NCBI GenBank assembly: GCA_965206405.1
Contig: CBDBJQ010000006.1
Location: 744,001 to 808,000, forward strand
Length of the DNA: 64,000 bases
Source: CBDBJQ01 sp965206405
Lineage (GTDB): Bacteria > Pseudomonadota > Alphaproteobacteria > UBA8366
Reading direction: 5' to 3'
Position numbers and translations under genes: made by a program. Positions 43,479-52,480 of the stretch are shown piece by piece. Every line of letters starts with the position of its first letter. Within the stretch, counting starts at the first letter, position 1. Under the pieces are notes generated by a model. It was not told the DNA's origin and made no database searches. It saw only the letters and a program-made list of their open reading frames with translations.

Positions 43479-44345
43479 TCAGGAAGAGTTGATGCTATCC
43501 TCGATCCAGGGCGGGATGGCGAAGGCGGCCCGGTGCACTTCCGGGCTGTAATAACGAGTCGCAATTCCGGACGCCTCGAAGCGATCCTCCAGCACCTCCA
43601 GGGCGGGGCTGGCCGCAGCGGCGTCCTCGCCGGCCCAGCAGAACACCATGTCGCCGCCCCAGTAGCCGGGCACGCTGGCACGAAAGCAGGAGACATCCGG
43701 AAATTGCCGCTTCAGGGTGGCGACGCTGCTCGATAGCTCATCACCTTGCAGGAACGGCACTCCGCTCTGGATCGCGAGGACTCCGCCCGGATCCAGTACG
43801 CGCCGGCATCCGGCGTAGAAATACTCTCCGAATAGAACCTTGCCCGGCCCCACGGGATCGGTTGAATCGACGATCACGAGGTCGAACCGGTCGTCGGTTT
43901 CGTGCACGTAGTTCACGCCATCGGCGATAACGATCCGGCTACGCGGATCATCAAAGGCGCCGCCGTAGATCGATTGCAGCCAGGTCTTGGAGAGATCGAT
44001 CACCGTGGCGTCGATCTCGACCAGCGTCGCCTGTTCGACCGAGGCGTGCTTGAGCACTTCTTCAAGCATGCCGCCGTCGCCACCGCCGACGATCAAAACC
44101 TTGTTAACCGAGCCGTGCCCGAGGATCGGGATGTGGGAGAGCGTCTCGTGGTAGATGAACTCGTCGCGCTCTGTGGTCTGGATGATACCGTCGAGTGCGA
44201 GGACTCGCCCGAAACGACGATTCTCGAACAGAATCAGGTTCTGGTGCGGGGTCTTGGTCTCAAAGAGGACGTTGTCGATGGAGAGTCCGAGACGCAGGCC
44301 GTCATGCAGGGTTTCCTCGAACCAGTCCATCAATCCGACTGGCAA
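43479..44345 (-). CDS. speE: Polyamine aminopropyltransferase (spermidine synthase)
   Basis: 288 aa. Transfers aminopropyl from decarboxylated SAM to putrescine. Motifs: TERDEFIYHETLSHIP, SAM-binding VLIVGGGDGGMLEEVLKH, VEIDATVIDLSKTW, catalytic Asp in IVDSTDPVGPGKVLF and QSGVPFLQGDE. It overlaps the end of speD by 16 nt, a tight operon giving both the aminopropyl donor and the transferase. Confidence 0.95.
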   Translation of the reverse strand: MPVGLMDWFEETLHDGLRLGLSIDNVLFETKTPHQNLILFENRRFGRVLALDGIIQTTERDEFIYHETLSHIPILGHGSVNKVLIVGGGDGGMLEEVLKHASVEQATLVEIDATVIDLSKTWLQSIYGGAFDDPRSRIVIADGVNYVHETDDRFDLVIVDSTDPVGPGKVLFGEYFYAGCRRVLDPGGVLAIQSGVPFLQGDELSSSVATLKRQFPDVSCFRASVPGYWGGDMVFCWAGEDAAAASPALEVLEDRFEASGIATRYYSPEVHRAAFAIPPWIEDSINSS

Positions 44346-44788
44346 TCCAGCCGACCGCGGGCGTGTGTGTTGACGTCGATGCGGCCGGGCGCGAAGGCTT
44401 CGCGGATAATCTCAACGGACCGGTCGGGGTCGGTTTGACCGCACATGAACACGTCAATCGCGGCGTAGTTCCATTCGGGCCAAGTGTGGATACTGATATG
44501 CGATTCGGCGAGAACGGCAACCCCGGAAATACCACCATTATCGGAAAACCGGTGGACATAAACGTGCAGCACGGTCGCGCCGGCTGCACGCGCGGCATCG
44601 CACAGGGTGGTTTCGATGAATTTGGGGTCATCGAGACCGAGGCTGTCCCAGAGATCGACGAGGATGTGACGCCCCGCATAGAGACCGCCCTCGCTTCGCA
44701 CGACATAATCGGGGAGGGGTGTTTCAGTCGACACATCCTTGCCCGTGGTTGCGCTCGCCCTCGCCACGCTCGTGTTCGTGCTGTCCAT
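44330..44788 (-). CDS. speD: S-adenosylmethionine decarboxylase proenzyme
   Basis: 152 aa of the short prokaryotic class. The self-cleavage site is in AESHISIHTWPE, where the Ser becomes the pyruvoyl cofactor, splitting the chain into beta and alpha subunits. LVDLWDS at the N-terminus and CGQTDPDRSVEII near the end match the family. ATG 44788 follows GGGAGATCG. It is 120 nt after pyk on the same strand and co-translated with speE. Confidence 0.95.
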   Translation of the reverse strand: MDSTNTSVARASATTGKDVSTETPLPDYVVRSEGGLYAGRHILVDLWDSLGLDDPKFIETTLCDAARAAGATVLHVYVHRFSDNGGISGVAVLAESHISIHTWPEWNYAAIDVFMCGQTDPDRSVEIIREAFAPGRIDVNTHARGRLDCQSD

Positions 44789-44908
44789 CAGTGACGATCT
44801 CCCGACGGGTTGCCGGTGCACCGCCGGGGCGGGTGCGGAAGCGGCGACATATGAAACGGCCCGGAAAAAAATGCAAGCCGGCGGGAAGAGCAAGGGCAAT
44901 GCGCCGTC

Positions 44909-46336
44909 TCAGAAGTCTTTTTCGGTAACCTCGGTGATGCGGAACAGGTTGGTGGCGCCGGGTGTGCCGAACGGGATACCGGCGGTGATGACGATATGGT
45001 CGCCGGGTTTGGCAAAGCCGTCGCGTGCGGCCCAGCGCCTGGCCTTCGCCGCAAGCAGGCTTTCCTCGGCGGCGTCCTCGGTATGGATGCTGTGCACGCC
45101 CCACACGAGGGCCATGCGGCGCGCGGTCGCCTGCTCGGGGGTGAGCCCGATAATTGGAACATCGGGGCGCTCGCGCGCTGCCCGTAGGGTGGTTGAGCCC
45201 GAGGTCGTGTAGGTGATGATGGCAGTGGCGGAGAGCGTGTTGCTGACCTGGCGGGCGGCGGCACTGATGGCATCAGAGGCGGTTGGCTCTCTTTCGCGGG
45301 CTTCGGCGTTCATGATGCCTTGCCACATCGGATCGCTCTCGGCGCGCTCGATGATGCGGTTCATCATCTGCACCGATTCTACCGGATATTCCCCGGCTGC
45401 GGTCTCGGCCGACAGCATCACCGCATCAGCACCCTCATAGACCGCGGTCGCGACGTCGGAAGCCTCGGCCCGGGTTGGATGCAGTGCCGAAATCATCGAT
45501 TCCAGCATCTGGGTTGCGATCACGACCGGTTTGCCGGCGTTCCGGCAGGCCCGGGTGATGCGACGCTGGAGGACCGGCACGTCCTCGGCGGGCATTTCGA
45601 CACCGAGATCCCCGCGCGCCACCATAATGGCGTCGCTGGCATCAATGATTTCTTCGAGCTGGTTGATCGCTGTCGGTTTCTCGAGCTTGACCAGGATCGG
45701 TATCCTGCCGTCGATGATGCGGAGAGCCTCGTCGAGATCGTCGGGTTTCTGGACGAAGGAGAGGGCGCACCAGTCAACGCCGTGACTGAGGCCGAATTCC
45801 AAATCCTTGCGGTCTTTTTCCGTCATCGACGACAGAGGCAGGATGACGCCGGGAAGGTTGACCCCCTTGTGATTGGAGAGAGTGCCGCCGACGACGATCT
45901 CGGTTTCGGCATAGTCCTGGCCGCAGGAGAGAACCTGGAGGCGGACACGGCCGTCATTGACGAGAATCTCGCGGCCGGGCTCGATAACTTCGAAGATTTC
46001 CGTGTGCGGCAGACAGACACGGTGTGCATCACCCTCGGCCGTATCGAGATCGAGACGAAAAGCTTTGCCGGTTTCGAGTTTCGCCTCACCGCCGGTGAAA
46101 TCGCCGATTCTCAGCTTCGGCCCCTGCAAATCGAGCATGATCGCGATCGGGCGCTCGACGGCGCTCTCGACCTCGCGGATGGCGGCGATATTGCCGGCGT
46201 GATCCTCGTGCGAACCATGGCTGAGATTGAGTCGGAATACATCGACGCCGGCGTCGAACAGCATCCGGATGGTCTTATGGCCGGTGCTGGCCGGGCCGAG
46301 GGTCGCTACGATTTTGGTCTTGTGGGTACGCCGCAT
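44909..46336 (-). CDS. pyk: Pyruvate kinase
   Basis: 475 aa. Converts phosphoenolpyruvate and ADP to pyruvate and ATP. Landmarks: KIVATLGPAS at the N-terminus, RLNLSHGSHEDH, IMLDLQGPKLRIGDF, the metal/substrate loop IMVARGDLGVEMP with the preceding LVKLEKP Lys, ATQMLESM and VMLSAETAAGEYPVE. Single complete gene of usual length; start MRRTHKTK at 46336. Confidence 0.97.
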   Translation of the reverse strand: MRRTHKTKIVATLGPASTGHKTIRMLFDAGVDVFRLNLSHGSHEDHAGNIAAIREVESAVERPIAIMLDLQGPKLRIGDFTGGEAKLETGKAFRLDLDTAEGDAHRVCLPHTEIFEVIEPGREILVNDGRVRLQVLSCGQDYAETEIVVGGTLSNHKGVNLPGVILPLSSMTEKDRKDLEFGLSHGVDWCALSFVQKPDDLDEALRIIDGRIPILVKLEKPTAINQLEEIIDASDAIMVARGDLGVEMPAEDVPVLQRRITRACRNAGKPVVIATQMLESMISALHPTRAEASDVATAVYEGADAVMLSAETAAGEYPVESVQMMNRIIERAESDPMWQGIMNAEAREREPTASDAISAAARQVSNTLSATAIITYTTSGSTTLRAARERPDVPIIGLTPEQATARRMALVWGVHSIHTEDAAEESLLAAKARRWAARDGFAKPGDHIVITAGIPFGTPGATNLFRITEVTEKDF

Positions 46337-46415
46337 GGCGGATGATGTCCTGTCCGTAATCGCGCAAAACCTGCAAATAGAAAATAAGGGTGTTTAACGG
46401 AAATGGAGCCCGGAT

Positions 46416-46844
46416 TCACGGATCACGGCTGAGGCCTTTCTCCGCAAGCTCCTCGAGATACCGGTTCCAGATCTGATCCTTATCCCGCCCCAGGCGATAG
46501 AGATATTGCCAGCTATAGAGACCGGTTTCGTGGAGGTCGTCGAAATGAATCCGCACGGCATAATTGCCGACCGGCTCGACGTCGATGATGCCGACATGAC
46601 GCCGTCCGGCCGGAACCTGGCGTTGCGAGGGGGCATGGCCCTGGACCTCGGCTGATGGACTCTCGACCCGCAGCAGCTCCGCCGTCAGGGCAAACTGGCT
46701 GCCGTCGTCGTAGGCGATCTCAAGGATTTTTTCCGCTTTTTTCAGGCGGATCGACGTCGGCCAATGTTCGGTCGAGAATCCGTCCTCTCCGACCGCGTCT
46801 TCGGGCATATCTCCGGTTACGTCTTCGGTCATGCCTTCAGCCAT
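46416..46844 (-). CDS. DUF971 (gamma-butyrobetaine hydroxylase-like N-terminal domain) protein
   Basis: 142 aa. After an acidic N-tail, WPTSIRLKKAEKILEIAYDDGSQFALTAELLRVESPSAEVQGH and DVEPVGNYAVRIHFDDLHETGLYSWQYLY are the DUF971 core, found as a stand-alone protein in proteobacteria and linked in other organisms to Fe-S protein maturation. It lies 14 nt after the Trm112-like gene on the same strand. Confidence 0.88.
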   Translation of the reverse strand: MAEGMTEDVTGDMPEDAVGEDGFSTEHWPTSIRLKKAEKILEIAYDDGSQFALTAELLRVESPSAEVQGHAPSQRQVPAGRRHVGIIDVEPVGNYAVRIHFDDLHETGLYSWQYLYRLGRDKDQIWNRYLEELAEKGLSRDP

Positions 46845-46858
46845 ATCCCGGTGCGTCC

Positions 46859-47038
46859 TCAGTCGTCTTCCAGGGAGCGGGCCTCTTCGACCAGCATGAT
46901 CGGGATGCCGTCGCGGATCGGATAGGCGAGCTTGGCCTCGGCGCTGATCAGTTCTTGCCGCTCCTTGTCGTAGGTTAGCGGACTCTTGGTGAGCGGGCAG
47001 ACCAGGAATTCAAGAAGTTTGAGGTCGATGTCGATCAT
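46859..47038 (-). CDS. Trm112-family small protein
   Basis: 59 aa: begins MIDIDLKLLEFLVCPLTKSP and contains YPIRDGIPIMLVEEARSL, the Trm112/UPF0434 fold. Only one Cys of the classical zinc set is seen (VCPLTK), as in many bacterial members. In eukaryotes and archaea Trm112 activates methyltransferases; bacterial roles are less clear. It is read from ATG 47038, 27 nt after the LON-domain gene, in one operon with DUF971. Confidence 0.9.
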   Translation of the reverse strand: MIDIDLKLLEFLVCPLTKSPLTYDKERQELISAEAKLAYPIRDGIPIMLVEEARSLEDD

Positions 47039-47065
47039 GAGGTCGGTCTCTTGGGCGCCGCGCGG

Positions 47066-47761
47066 CTATTGCTCCCGCGGTTCCTCGTTCGGCTGTTCGT
47101 CATAGGCCGCTATTTCGGCGATTGCGGCGAGCACCCGGCTCCGTTCCAGAAGGTTGGGAGCATCGAGCAGGGCCTGTTTTTCCGCCGGCCCGAAGGGGCA
47201 TAGCATTGAGAGCGTGGTCACGAGTTTCTCGTCTTTGGTTTTCTCGATCGCTTCCCAATCGGCGGAGATGCCGCGGCGGCGGAAATATTCCCGGAGCGCC
47301 GGCAACAGCCTCTCGCGATCGATTGCGGCGTCTCGTTCGCCGTCGGGATCGGCGCCGAAGCCGCGCCAATCAACGGCAAAGCGCCGGTAGCCCCGTCCGG
47401 TTTCCATTTCTTCGCCGAGATGGAAGCGGCAGATGCCCCTGAGGGTGACGAGAAAGCGATTATCATCCCCTTCCTCGAACTGGACGATACGACCGACGCA
47501 TCCGGTCTGGTAGAGCGGCAGATGCTCGCCTTCGAGACTCTTGATTACCTCGTCATCTTCGATCGGAATCTCTTCGGGTGTTTTCGGCTGGACCATGCCG
47601 ACGAGGCGGTCGGTGGCGAGGGCGTCGGTGATCATGTTGAGATAGCGTGGCTCGAAAATATTGAGAGGAAGATGCCCGCCCGGCAGAAGGAGGACGCCGC
47701 TCAGGGGGAAAACCACGATCGATTTCGGAAGTTTGTCGAAGGGTGTGTCGAAGATGCTCAT
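47066..47761 (-). CDS. LON N-terminal-like substrate-binding domain protein
   Basis: 231 aa. IVVFPLSGVLLLPGGHLPLNIFEPRYLNMITDAL is the hallmark of stand-alone LON N-domain proteins; GRIVQFEEGDDNRFLVTLRGICRF follows, then a helical C-terminus. It lacks the AAA and protease domains, so it is a binding protein rather than a protease. The ATG overlaps the cnoX stop (ATGA), implying coupled translation. Confidence 0.92.
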   Translation of the reverse strand: MSIFDTPFDKLPKSIVVFPLSGVLLLPGGHLPLNIFEPRYLNMITDALATDRLVGMVQPKTPEEIPIEDDEVIKSLEGEHLPLYQTGCVGRIVQFEEGDDNRFLVTLRGICRFHLGEEMETGRGYRRFAVDWRGFGADPDGERDAAIDRERLLPALREYFRRRGISADWEAIEKTKDEKLVTTLSMLCPFGPAEKQALLDAPNLLERSRVLAAIAEIAAYDEQPNEEPREQ

Positions 47762-48693
47762 GCAAACAGGATCGAGGCCATTTTTGCGCGGCCTGCAACG
47801 GTATCGGGGTAGGTGTCGCCGAGAGCCTCGAAGATCTTGAGCAGCCGGTTGTGTGCCTCGCCGTCGTTCCAGGTGGGCTGTTTGGCGATGATGGCGAGCA
47901 GGGCTTCGATGGCTTCGGCATTTCGCCTCTGGCCGTAAAGGGCAACAGCGAGGTCGTAACGAACCTGATGGTCGTTCGGGTTGGCGGCCAGCGCGGCCTC
48001 GAGGTCGGTCAGCTGTCCGGCCGATTCCTGCCCTTCCGAGGCAAGATCTATGGCGCTGCGAAGGGCGGCCATGGCCGGTGCCTTGGCGATCTCGTCGTCC
48101 ACTGCCTCCAGCATCTCTTTTGCCTCGCCCATGCGCCCCATGGCGATGTAGCAGTGGCCGATTCCGGCAATCGCCCGAGCGTCCGCCGAATCCTGCTGGA
48201 GAATCTGTCCGTAGATCGCTATTGCGGTTTCCGGATCGCCGTTGTCCCGTGCCGATTGCGCCTTGGCCAGCGCCTCGTCGATGGCGACCGATTCCGGCAC
48301 GCCGCCGGAGGCCTTGATGACGCGGTCGATGAACTGCTTGACCTCGCTTTCCGGCAACGCGCCGACAAAGCCGTCAATCGGCCGGCCCTGAAAGAAGGCG
48401 TAGACTGCGGGGATTGACTGGAGTCGCATTTGCTGGGCGATCTGTGGAGCTTCGTCGACGTTCAGCTTGACCATGCGGACTGCACCGCCGGCGGCACGAA
48501 CGGTTTTCTCCAGGATCGGGGTGAGCTGCATGCACGGCGCACAGGACGGCGACCAGCAATCGACAATCACGGGGACCGACTGTGCCGCATCCAGTACGTC
48601 GGCGGCGAAGTCGACCGCTGTGGTGTCCTTGATCAAGCCGTCCGCATCAGATGGGGAGCCGGATGGGGGAGCGGCACCGAGTATGTTTTCCAT
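47758..48693 (-). CDS. cnoX: Thioredoxin-TPR co-chaperone CnoX/YbbN
   Basis: 311 aa. An N-terminal thioredoxin fold with WSPSCAPCMQLTPILE (Cys 51 and 54, a full CxxC, unlike the SxxC of E. coli) is followed by TPR-like helices (KAQSARDNGDPETAIAIYGQIL, ARAIAGIGHCYIAMGRMGEAKEML). CnoX proteins hold oxidatively damaged proteins and hand them to chaperones. It heads a cnoX-LON-Trm112-DUF971 operon. Confidence 0.92.
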   Translation of the reverse strand: MENILGAAPPSGSPSDADGLIKDTTAVDFAADVLDAAQSVPVIVDCWSPSCAPCMQLTPILEKTVRAAGGAVRMVKLNVDEAPQIAQQMRLQSIPAVYAFFQGRPIDGFVGALPESEVKQFIDRVIKASGGVPESVAIDEALAKAQSARDNGDPETAIAIYGQILQQDSADARAIAGIGHCYIAMGRMGEAKEMLEAVDDEIAKAPAMAALRSAIDLASEGQESAGQLTDLEAALAANPNDHQVRYDLAVALYGQRRNAEAIEALLAIIAKQPTWNDGEAHNRLLKIFEALGDTYPDTVAGRAKMASILFA

Positions 48694-48782
48694 GAATGAT
48701 GTCCTCGGTGATGTATATACGGGAATTGATGTGGTTGTGCAGGTTTGCGACCGGAAGTCATTCTCGGCCAGACGCGGGTTCT

Positions 48783-49298
48783 TCAGGTCGGAGACGAGAA
48801 ATCAAGAAGCATGGGTGGGTGGTTTTCGGTTTCAAGGAACCGCAACAGGTCGGCTGCTGTCAGACTTGTCGTCATGTCGTTGCGCAGGGGATGGGCGTTC
48901 ACCAGGGAAGCGTTGGCGACCGCGGTATCAAGCGCGATCGTGACGCTTCCGGCCCGGTCATTGACGATGGCGAAGGGCGTGACGGCACCAGGCGTGACGC
49001 CGAGATACTCCCAGAGCGCCTCGGCGTTGCCGAAAGACAGGGTTCCCTGCCCCCCGATCCGGTGGCGAAGCGTTTTCAGGTCCACTTCCCGGTCTTCCTC
49101 GACGGTAACCAGGAAATACCGGCGTTTCTTGTCGCGCAGGAAGAGATTCTTGATGTGAAGGCCCGGGAGATGCCCCCGCAGGGCCTTGGAATCCTCAACC
49201 GTGGCGAGCGGTGGATGCTTGTGGTTCTCAAAATCGATGCCGAGTTCGCGGAGTTTTTCGCACAGGCCGCTGTCATCGATATGGCTGGAGGCAGACAT
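48783..49298 (-). CDS. Ala-tRNA(Pro) deacylase-type editing protein (YbaK/ProXp-ala)
   Basis: 171 aa. Free-standing INS-like editing domain: NHKHPPLATVEDSKALRGHLPGLHIKNLFLRDKKRRYFLV with the catalytic Lys (KNLF), LSFGNAEALWEYLGVTPGAVTPFAI and NDMTTSLTAADLLRFL. These enzymes clear mischarged Ala-tRNA(Pro). It lies 89 nt upstream of cnoX, on the same strand. Confidence 0.9.
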   Translation of the reverse strand: MSASSHIDDSGLCEKLRELGIDFENHKHPPLATVEDSKALRGHLPGLHIKNLFLRDKKRRYFLVTVEEDREVDLKTLRHRIGGQGTLSFGNAEALWEYLGVTPGAVTPFAIVNDRAGSVTIALDTAVANASLVNAHPLRNDMTTSLTAADLLRFLETENHPPMLLDFSSPT

Positions 49299-49396
49299 GG
49301 CAGATGAGTCGGGGCAGTGTTCAGTGTGCGCCGACTATGCCCCGGCCGCTTCGGCATTTGCAAACCCGCCTGCCGTTCCTATCATTGACTGCAGGT

Positions 49397-49471
49397 GCGG
49401 GCGTAGCTCAGGGGTAGAGCGCAACCTTGCCAAGGTTGAAGTCGTGGGTTCGAATCCCATCGCCCGCTCCA
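49397..49471 (+). tRNA. tRNA-Gly (anticodon GCC)
   Basis: Acceptor stem GCGGGCG / CGCCCGC, D-arm GCTCAGGGGTAGAGC, anticodon arm with TTGCCAA (GCC), T-arm GTGGGTTCGAATCCCAT, discriminator T and genome-encoded CCA at 49469-49471. Confidence 0.97.
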
Positions 49472-49807
49472 ACTCATTTTTTACAGTCTTGCTTAATAGC
49501 TTTTTGCTCGGTGCTAAGTAGCCGCCGATTGCTGTCTTTCGTAGCGATAATAGGGTGATGACAGGCTTCAAATTCATTCACAACGGCAGATTGGCAAATC
49601 GGGGCGCCATTTGACGCATTTGCCCCCGACCTTGTGGCGCGACTACGCGACGCCAGGATCAATATTATCGACGCCATTGGCGTATTTGCAGAAAGTAACG
49701 CTGTCTCTCATATCATCGCGGCGGGGGGATGTCTGGGATAGCGAATAGCCTTCCGGCGAGATCATCCGTTAGCCTTTGGATCTAATGGCAAAGCGGCCGA
49801 AGGCGAC
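49472..49807. other. Spacer after tRNA-Gly without a recognisable gene (336 nt)
   Basis: A T-rich stretch (TTTTTT at 49477-49482) close after the tRNA may help termination. The rest has more AT than the flanks and only short overlapping frames. No second copy of the tRNA 3' end is seen within the window, so no integrated element can be claimed. Confidence 0.55.
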
Positions 49808-50335
49808 TTACGCCGTCTGGGATACATTTCCGACGGTGGAGGATGGTGGCTTGTCCCCGGTGTGCGCTTTCTTTGCATGATCGTTATCGATCGGACGAAG
49901 GGTCGGGGTGGATTGCGCGGAAGCAGGTTGTGCGGGGAAAACGCTCTTGCCCTGTGGTTTTGCGGCCTCGCTGTCACAGGTCAGGCTACCGCTGATCCGC
50001 CCTCCGAGATCAATCCTGACTTCCTGATAAACTACGTTGCCGTGGATCATCCCGGTATTTCTCACTTCGATCAGGCGGGTGACGACGTCGCCATGGATAT
50101 GGCCGGCAACCTCGACAACATCTGCGGTGATGCTGCCCTCGATGCGGGCAGCCTCGCCCACCGTCAGGGTAGCGCAGCGTACGTTGCCTTGATGCTGTCC
50201 ATCCGTGTGGATGTCGGCACCGGTGTCGATATCGCCAGCAACCGTGACATCGGAGCTGATGATCGAAGGGACGGTGTTTCTGTTACGCTGGGGGGTATGC
50301 TCGGAAGATAGTTTTTTCTTGCGAGTCAGTGACAT
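49808..50335 (-). CDS. Bactofilin (polymer-forming cytoskeletal protein)
   Basis: 175 aa. The central region (about 25-120) is a right-handed beta-helix with the regular hydrophobic/glycine period of bactofilins: IISSDVTVAGDIDTGADIHT, GNVRCATLTVGEAARIEGSI, ADVVEVAGHIHGDVV. A basic N-tail (SLTRKKKLSSEH) and a Pro/Ala-rich disordered C-tail flank it. Bactofilins assemble nucleotide-free filaments at the membrane and position cell-wall enzymes. No peptidase gene of the usual kind adjoins. The ATG 50335 is chosen at the basic tail. Confidence 0.88.
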   Translation of the reverse strand: MSLTRKKKLSSEHTPQRNRNTVPSIISSDVTVAGDIDTGADIHTDGQHQGNVRCATLTVGEAARIEGSITADVVEVAGHIHGDVVTRLIEVRNTGMIHGNVVYQEVRIDLGGRISGSLTCDSEAAKPQGKSVFPAQPASAQSTPTLRPIDNDHAKKAHTGDKPPSSTVGNVSQTA

Positions 50336-50414
50336 GGATCGGGGTTCTCTGCTTGCACAAGGCTCCAGGAATGGAGCCATTTCAGCGACAATCTAGCCTA
50401 TCACGCCTTATCCT

Positions 50415-50463
50415 GCCACCGGCCACCGGCCACCGGCCACCGGCCACCGGCCACCGGCCACCG
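50415..50463. repeat. 7-bp tandem repeat (GCCACCG), seven units
   Basis: Seven perfect copies of GCCACCG fill 50415-50463, between the divergent bactofilin and alpha/beta hydrolase genes, a likely promoter region for both. Perfect identity suggests recent or ongoing copy-number change. Confidence 0.95.
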
Positions 50464-50549
50464 CCATTGGTGCATTCGGTTATCGAAGATGCGGCGACAT
50501 TTGGTATAATGGCTGTATTCCCAGTGCAGATTATGGAAAAGACGTAGCG

Positions 50550-51329
50550 ATGTCCGACAACAAGGTTACCTTTACCGGCGCCCAAGGGCACATCCTAGCG
50601 GCGCTCCTCGAACGCCCGCCGGGAGAGGTGCGCGCCGGAGCCATCTTCGCCCACTGCTTCACCTGCGGTAAGGACATCCTTGGCGCCCGGAGGATTGCCG
50701 GGACGTTGGCAAATGCCGGATTTGCGGTGTTGCGTTTCGACTTTACGGGTCTCGGTTCCAGCGCCGGTGACTTCGCCAATACGAATTTCTCCTCCAATGT
50801 CGGCGATTTGATCGCCGCCGCCGATTTCATGCGCAGTGAGGGCATGCGGCCGTCGGTTCTGGTCGGCCATTCGCTGGGAGGAGCCGCCGTGCTCGCGGCG
50901 GCGGGCGAAATCGAGGACTGCGTGGCTGTCGCCACCATCGGAGCGCCGGCCGATCCGAGCCATGTCTCCCATCTTTTTGCGGAGGCGCAACCAGAAATCG
51001 ATGCTGAGGGCGAAGCGGAGGTTATGCTCGCCGGCCGGCCTTTCCGGATTCAGAAACAGTTTCTGGAAGACATCGCGGGTCAGCGGCTCGGCAAACGGGT
51101 TTCCGGGCTGAAGCGCGCCCTGCTGGTCTTGCACGCGCCGCTTGATGAGACCGTTGGGATCGAAAACGCGGCTGAGATTTTTGGCGTCGCCAAGCATCCC
51201 AAGAGCTTCATCTCTCTCGACAATGCCGATCACCTGCTGAGCAATCGCAACGATGCTGATTACGCAGCCAGCGTCATTGCCGCCTGGGCAACCCGCTACA
51301 TCCCGGCCGCAGAAGCCGTCGGGTCGTAA
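50550..51329 (+). CDS. Alpha/beta hydrolase of the OsmC-associated type
   Basis: 259 aa: GAIFAHCFTCGKDILGARRIAGTLANAGFAVLRFDFTGLGSS, nucleophile Ser in VLVGHSLGGAAVLA, acid in VLHAPLDETV and His in LDNADHLLS. The same hydrolase is usually fused N-terminally to an OsmC peroxidase domain; here the gene stops at the hydrolase end, so it is the single-domain form. Substrate unknown. Start ATG 50550 after AAAAGACG. Confidence 0.88.
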   Translation: MSDNKVTFTGAQGHILAALLERPPGEVRAGAIFAHCFTCGKDILGARRIAGTLANAGFAVLRFDFTGLGSSAGDFANTNFSSNVGDLIAAADFMRSEGMRPSVLVGHSLGGAAVLAAAGEIEDCVAVATIGAPADPSHVSHLFAEAQPEIDAEGEAEVMLAGRPFRIQKQFLEDIAGQRLGKRVSGLKRALLVLHAPLDETVGIENAAEIFGVAKHPKSFISLDNADHLLSNRNDADYAASVIAAWATRYIPAAEAVGS

Positions 51330-51380
51330 GTCAGGCGCTACCCGGTGTTTGGTAAGCCGGGTGCCTGGTAGGCCGTGCGC

Positions 51381-52370
51381 CTAGCCCTGATCTGAGCCGC
51401 CTTCCGGCACTGCGAGATAGTGGATGCTGAATAGCGCTTCGGGATCGGTCCATACCTGATCCGGCCGGAAGCCGGCCTTGCGGGCTACATCCTGAAACTG
51501 CGAAATGTCGTACTTGTACGAATTTTCGGTATGGATGCTCTCGCCCTTGGCGAACGCGAAACGCTGGCCGGCGACGGTGACCTCTTGTTCGCACAGGCTT
51601 TCGATGTGCATCTCGATCCGGCCCTCGGCCTCGTTGTAGGGGGCGCGGTGGCGGAATTTCTTGGTGTCAAAGTTTCCGCCGAGCTCGCGGTTGATACGGA
51701 CAAGAAGATTGAGGTTAAACGCCGCGGTCACGCCCTCGGCGTCGTCATAGGCGGCATGCAGGATCGCGGGATCTTTCTTCAGGTCGACACCAACAAGAAA
51801 ACCACCACTCGTCCCGGCAAGGGTGGCTGTTTTGGCAAGGAGCGCGACGGTTTCCTCCGGTTCGAAATTGCCGATGGTCGAGCCCGGGAAGAAGCATGTG
51901 CGCCGTCGGCCGGGTATGTCGCCGTTGATGGTGATGTCTTCGGTGAAATCGGCACAGATCGCGTGCACTTCGAGGTCGGGATAGTCCTGCGCTAGAGTGG
52001 CGGCGGCGGCCTCCAGCGATTTACGGGAAATATCCACAGCGACGTAGGACGCCGGCTTCTCGCAGGCATCGAGAAGAATACGGGTTTTCTCCGCCGCACC
52101 GCTTCCGAGTTCGATGATCTGCGCTTCGGGGCCGAGAAGAGCAGCGATCTCGGAGGAGTGCTCGAGCATGAGCGTGATTTCGGTCTGGGTCGGGTAGTAC
52201 TCCGGCAGAGTGCATATGCGCTCGAACAGCTCGGCGCCGCGTTGATCGTATAGGAATTTACAGGGCGCGGTTTTGCGCGGCGATGACAGCCCGTCGATGA
52301 CGGCAGCAAGAAAGCTGTCGATATCCGGTGAGACGTCGAGAAAGGATGCGGGCGCTGGCTGTTCCGACAT
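51381..52370 (-). CDS. egtD: L-histidine N(alpha)-methyltransferase EgtD (ergothioneine biosynthesis)
   Basis: 329 aa. Trimethylates histidine to hercynine using SAM. KFLYDQRGAELFERICTLPEYYPTQTEITLM and SAM motif IIELGSGAAEKTRILL, then FFPGSTIGNFEPEE and LVGVDLKKDPAILHAAYDD are diagnostic of the DUF2260/EgtD family. ATG 52370 begins the homologous region. It is last in a same-strand run with egtB (110 nt upstream). Confidence 0.95.
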   Translation of the reverse strand: MSEQPAPASFLDVSPDIDSFLAAVIDGLSSPRKTAPCKFLYDQRGAELFERICTLPEYYPTQTEITLMLEHSSEIAALLGPEAQIIELGSGAAEKTRILLDACEKPASYVAVDISRKSLEAAAATLAQDYPDLEVHAICADFTEDITINGDIPGRRRTCFFPGSTIGNFEPEETVALLAKTATLAGTSGGFLVGVDLKKDPAILHAAYDDAEGVTAAFNLNLLVRINRELGGNFDTKKFRHRAPYNEAEGRIEMHIESLCEQEVTVAGQRFAFAKGESIHTENSYKYDISQFQDVARKAGFRPDQVWTDPEALFSIHYLAVPEGGSDQG

Positions 52371-52480
52371 GAATAACAGCTTTGGTAAAAAGTTTTTAAG
52401 TAATCGCCACAACCTAGGCAAGGTTTGTGGTGTTATCAAATCTCGGATGGGTGCCGGGTGGGCATCGGACGCCTTGATCC

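Noticed and set aside
49397..49807. tRNA-Gly as an occupied integration site
   Set aside because: No integrase adjoins and no second copy of the tRNA 3' end was found in the window.
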